From: an uncultured Actinomycetes bacterium
GTDB taxonomy: Bacteria; Actinomycetota; Actinomycetes; Nanopelagicales; Nanopelagicaceae
Reading direction: 5' to 3'
Length of the DNA stretch: 41,610 bases
Assembly (NCBI GenBank): GCA_903874255.1
Contig: CAIQRN010000004.1
Coordinates: 1-41,610 of the forward strand
Both the position numbers and the translations under genes were made by a program. Under the pieces are notes generated by a model that ran no database searches, had not been told where the DNA came from, and saw only the letters and a list, made by a program, of their open reading frames with translations. Shown here piece after piece: positions 39,449 through 41,610 of the stretch (positions are counted from its first letter, which is position 1; each line of letters opens with the position of its first letter).

Positions 39449-39501
39449 GCGCGTGATCGAAAGATGATCATGCGCCGCCCTCAGTTATCTGGGGGTTTTT
39501 T
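39449..39501 (+). terminator. ilvBNC attenuator: pause hairpin and intrinsic terminator
   Basis: Hairpin one is GCGCGTGATC (39449-39458) with GATCATGCGC (39466-39475), ten pairs with one wobble. Hairpin two is CCCTCAG (39478-39484)-ttat-CTGGGGG (39489-39495), followed by six Ts (39496-39501), an intrinsic terminator about 40 bases before ilvB. An alternative pairing of the valine codons GGTGGTG (39434-39440) with CGCCGCC (39473-39479) would disturb both stems. Confidence 0.8.
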
Positions 39502-39542
39502 CGTTTAATCACTCAAATGAACTGGAAGAAGGGAGAAGAAGA

Positions 39543-41279
39543 ATGAGTCAGATGACTGGGGCGAGTTCACTTGTGGCATCACTAGAAGCTGCCGGCGTTG
39601 ATGTCATGTTCGGAATCCCTGGTGGTGCAATTCTTCCTGCATACGATCCAATTTTTACAAGTTCCATCCGCCACATTCTTGTTCGACACGAGCAAGGTGC
39701 AGGACATGCGGCAACTGGATATGCCCAGGTAACTGGACGTGTTGGAGTTTGTATTGCAACTTCGGGCCCAGGTGCAACAAATCTTGTAACACCACTTGCT
39801 GATGCAGCGATGGACTCTGTTCCTGTTGTCGCAATCACGGGTCAAGTTCCTTCTGTAGCAATCGGTACAGATGCTTTTCAAGAAGCAGATATTCGCGGCA
39901 TAACAATGCCATTTGCAAAACATAATTATTTAATTACAAACCCTGCTGATATTCCTCGCGCGATAGCTGAAGCTTTTCACATTGCGAGCACAGGTCGTCC
40001 TGGACCGGTTCTAGTTGATATAGCAAAAGATGCGCTACAAGCGATGACTGATTTCAATTATCCAAACTCAGTTAATTTGCAAGGGTACAAACCACAGTTA
40101 ATTCCAAACAATCAAGCAATCACCGATGCAGCTGCATTAATTGCCCAATCAAGCAAGCCAGTTTTTTACGTCGGTGGGGGAGTGATTAAAGCAAACGCAT
40201 CACGCGAGCTGCTTGAACTAGCCCAACTACTTGGTGCACCAGTTGTCACAACTTTAATGGCGCGCGGAGCGTTCCCAGATAGCCATCCATTAAATCTTGG
40301 AATGCCAGGAATGCATGGAACGGTTGCAGCAGTTACTGCACTTCAAAAATCTGATTTATTAATAACTCTAGGTGCCAGATTTGATGATCGAGTAACTGGA
40401 AAGCTTTCTTCATTTGCCGTCAATGCAAAAGTTATCCATGCAGATGTTGATCCAGCAGAAATTGGCAAAAATCGTTTTGCTGATGTTGCTGTTCTCGGCG
40501 ATTTAAAAAACACTATCGCTGCCTTGATTCCTGCACTGAAGGCCGCACTGTCTAAGAGCCAGCCTGATTTAACGCCATGGCTTCGACAAATGAATTCGCT
40601 CAAAGCCGCTTATCCATTGGGTTATGACAAGCCAGCCGACGGTTCGCTTTCACCGCAGTATGTAATCGAACGAATTGGAAAAATCTCTGGGCCTCAAGCA
40701 ATTATCGCTTCCGGTGTAGGGCAACATCAGATGTGGGCCTCACAATTTGTTTCATACGAAAACCCACGGACTTGGCTTAACTCAGGAGGATTAGGAACCA
40801 TGGGTTATGCAGTCCCGGCCGCGATGGGCGCAAAGGTTGGTGCACCAGATACAACCGTGTGGGCAATTGATGGCGATGGATGTTTCCAAATGACCAACCA
40901 AGAGTTGACTACATGCGCACTCAATAATATTCCAATCAAGGTTGCAATTATTAATAATGAATCTCTTGGCATGGTTCGGCAATGGCAAACTCTTTTCTAC
41001 GAAGGACGCTATTCAAATACCAGCCTTGAATCAAAACGAATTCCCAATTTCCCGATGCTTGCAGAAGCAATGGGCTGCGTAGGTTTAAGTTGTGAACGTG
41101 AAGAAGATGTAGATGCAACAATTGAAAAGGCAATGAGCATTAACGATCAGCCGGTGGTTGTTGATTTCCGCGTTCACCGTGATGCAATGGTGTGGCCAAT
41201 GGTTGCCGCCGGAACATCTAATGATGAAATTATGATCGCGCGCGAGACTGCGCCTGACTGGGATTCACAGGAGCTCTAA
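39543..41279 (+). CDS. ilvB: Acetolactate synthase catalytic subunit
   Basis: A 578-residue TPP enzyme making acetolactate or acetohydroxybutyrate. The TPP glutamate is Glu50 in [15 protein letters not shown], with [11 protein letters not shown] following. FAD/central domain contains GVIKANAS and [10 protein letters not shown]; the TPP-Mg motif is [12 protein letters not shown]...[20 protein letters not shown] precedes the ATG. It is followed one base after its stop by ilvN. Regulated by the upstream attenuator. Confidence 0.96.
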   Translation: MSQMTGASSLVASLEAAGVDVMFGIPGGAILPAYDPIFTSSIRHILVRHEQGAGHAATGYAQVTGRVGVCIATSGPGATNLVTPLADAAMDSVPVVAITGQVPSVAIGTDAFQEADIRGITMPFAKHNYLITNPADIPRAIAEAFHIASTGRPGPVLVDIAKDALQAMTDFNYPNSVNLQGYKPQLIPNNQAITDAAALIAQSSKPVFYVGGGVIKANASRELLELAQLLGAPVVTTLMARGAFPDSHPLNLGMPGMHGTVAAVTALQKSDLLITLGARFDDRVTGKLSSFAVNAKVIHADVDPAEIGKNRFADVAVLGDLKNTIAALIPALKAALSKSQPDLTPWLRQMNSLKAAYPLGYDKPADGSLSPQYVIERIGKISGPQAIIASGVGQHQMWASQFVSYENPRTWLNSGGLGTMGYAVPAAMGAKVGAPDTTVWAIDGDGCFQMTNQELTTCALNNIPIKVAIINNESLGMVRQWQTLFYEGRYSNTSLESKRIPNFPMLAEAMGCVGLSCEREEDVDATIEKAMSINDQPVVVDFRVHRDAMVWPMVAAGTSNDEIMIARETAPDWDSQEL

Positions 41280-41280
41280 A

Positions 41281-41568
41281 ATGGCCCAACACACATTAGA
41301 AGTATTAGTTGAAAACTCACCTGGCGTACTGGCCCGAGTTGCTGGATTGTTCTCGCGCCGTGCATACAACATTGAACGCTTATCAGTAGGTCCAACTTCG
41401 AATCCCACAGTTTCTCAGATGGATATTGTGGTTAATTTAGAGGGCCATGCGTTGGAGCAAGTGATTGCCCAGCTCGATAAGTTGATCAATGTCATTTCTA
41501 TTAAAGAAATAGTTCCAAATAAGTCAGCACCAACCGTTCACGACACTCAACCCGATTACCAGAACTAA
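41281..41568 (+). CDS. ilvN: Acetolactate synthase regulatory subunit, short form
   Basis: A 95-residue ACT-domain protein: HTLEVLVENSPGVLARVAGLFSRRAYNIERLSVGPT. It activates IlvB and gives valine feedback inhibition. Most actinobacterial IlvN proteins are about 160-170 residues with a second C-terminal domain; this one ends after the ACT domain plus a short polar tail, like E. coli IlvN (96 residues). The stop codon is followed by a clean RBS for ilvC, so no frameshift is evident. Confidence 0.9.
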   Translation: MAQHTLEVLVENSPGVLARVAGLFSRRAYNIERLSVGPTSNPTVSQMDIVVNLEGHALEQVIAQLDKLINVISIKEIVPNKSAPTVHDTQPDYQN

Positions 41569-41580
41569 AGGAGAAATACC

Positions 41581-41610
41581 GTGGCAGCAACGATGTATCA
41601 CGAAGAGGAT
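41581..41610 (+). CDS. ilvC: Ketol-acid reductoisomerase, start only (cut by right edge)
   Basis: GTG start giving MAATMYHEED, with AAAGGAG about seven bases upstream. The N-terminus resembles actinobacterial IlvC (MAxxxYYDxD...), and position after ilvB-ilvN makes the call. Only ten codons are visible. Confidence 0.82.
   Translation, partial: MAATMYHEED

Overview
The window reads as chromosomal core DNA of an AT-leaning actinobacterium with a compact, streamlined genome. The best fit is a freshwater acI-type lineage (Nanopelagicales: Planktophila/Nanopelagicus); that placement is inference from gene content, moderate GC and gene packing, not from a database search. Actinobacterial markers seen directly are a DUF3145 protein, an AccD6-type carboxyltransferase downstream of fabF, an MgtA-like mannosyltransferase, and the etfBA-iscS-mnmA-ligA and gatCAB-ilvBNC gene orders. 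There is no prophage, insertion sequence, CRISPR array or obvious genomic island.

Region 1 (1-11.9 kb). The left edge holds the first codons of a minus-strand cold-shock gene, then plus-strand DUF3145 and SIMPL-domain genes. Facing them is a nine-gene minus-strand cluster: two GT4 glycosyltransferases flanking an SGNH hydrolase, the debranching enzyme glgX, and the type II fatty-acid set fabD-fabH-acpP-fabF-accD6. It joins envelope glycoside synthesis, glycogen turnover and fatty-acid initiation and elongation.

Region 2 (11.9-17.9 kb). etfB-etfA (electron transfer flavoprotein), a cysteine desulfurase and mnmA (sulfur delivery to tRNA wobble U34), then ligA. Genes overlap by 1-4 bases.

Region 3 (17.9-32.8 kb). 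A 40-residue membrane ORF absent from the ORF track, nadD, rsfS, a histidine phosphatase, tRNA-Ala(GGC), leuS, a cysteine-synthase-like gene, comEA, comEC, holA, then rplU-rpmA-terminator-obgE-proB, an opposite-strand serine hydrolase, and proA. Compared with the usual actinobacterial order (rplU...proA, nadD...holA), the two halves are swapped, and the block sits between ligA and gatC, which are normally near neighbours.

Region 4 (32.8-41.6 kb). gatC-gatA-gatB (transamidosome), an opposite-strand 14-TM drug/H+ antiporter, ilvD, then ilvB-ilvN-ilvC (cut by the right edge) for branched-chain amino acids. A leader ORF encoding MRTSFVVVI followed by a hairpin terminator precedes ilvB and indicates transcription attenuation.

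The main regulatory theme is leaderless initiation. At nine genes a -10-like hexamer lies 6-7 nt upstream of the start codon with no Shine-Dalgarno. The most interesting non-coding signals are the ilvB attenuator, a hairpin that captures the DUF3145 ribosome-binding site, face-to-face leaderless promoters between proA and a serine hydrolase, a leuS start codon three bases after a tRNA gene, and a structured rplU leader. I found no clearly new multi-gene system; this is mainly housekeeping DNA with unusual regulation and gene order.
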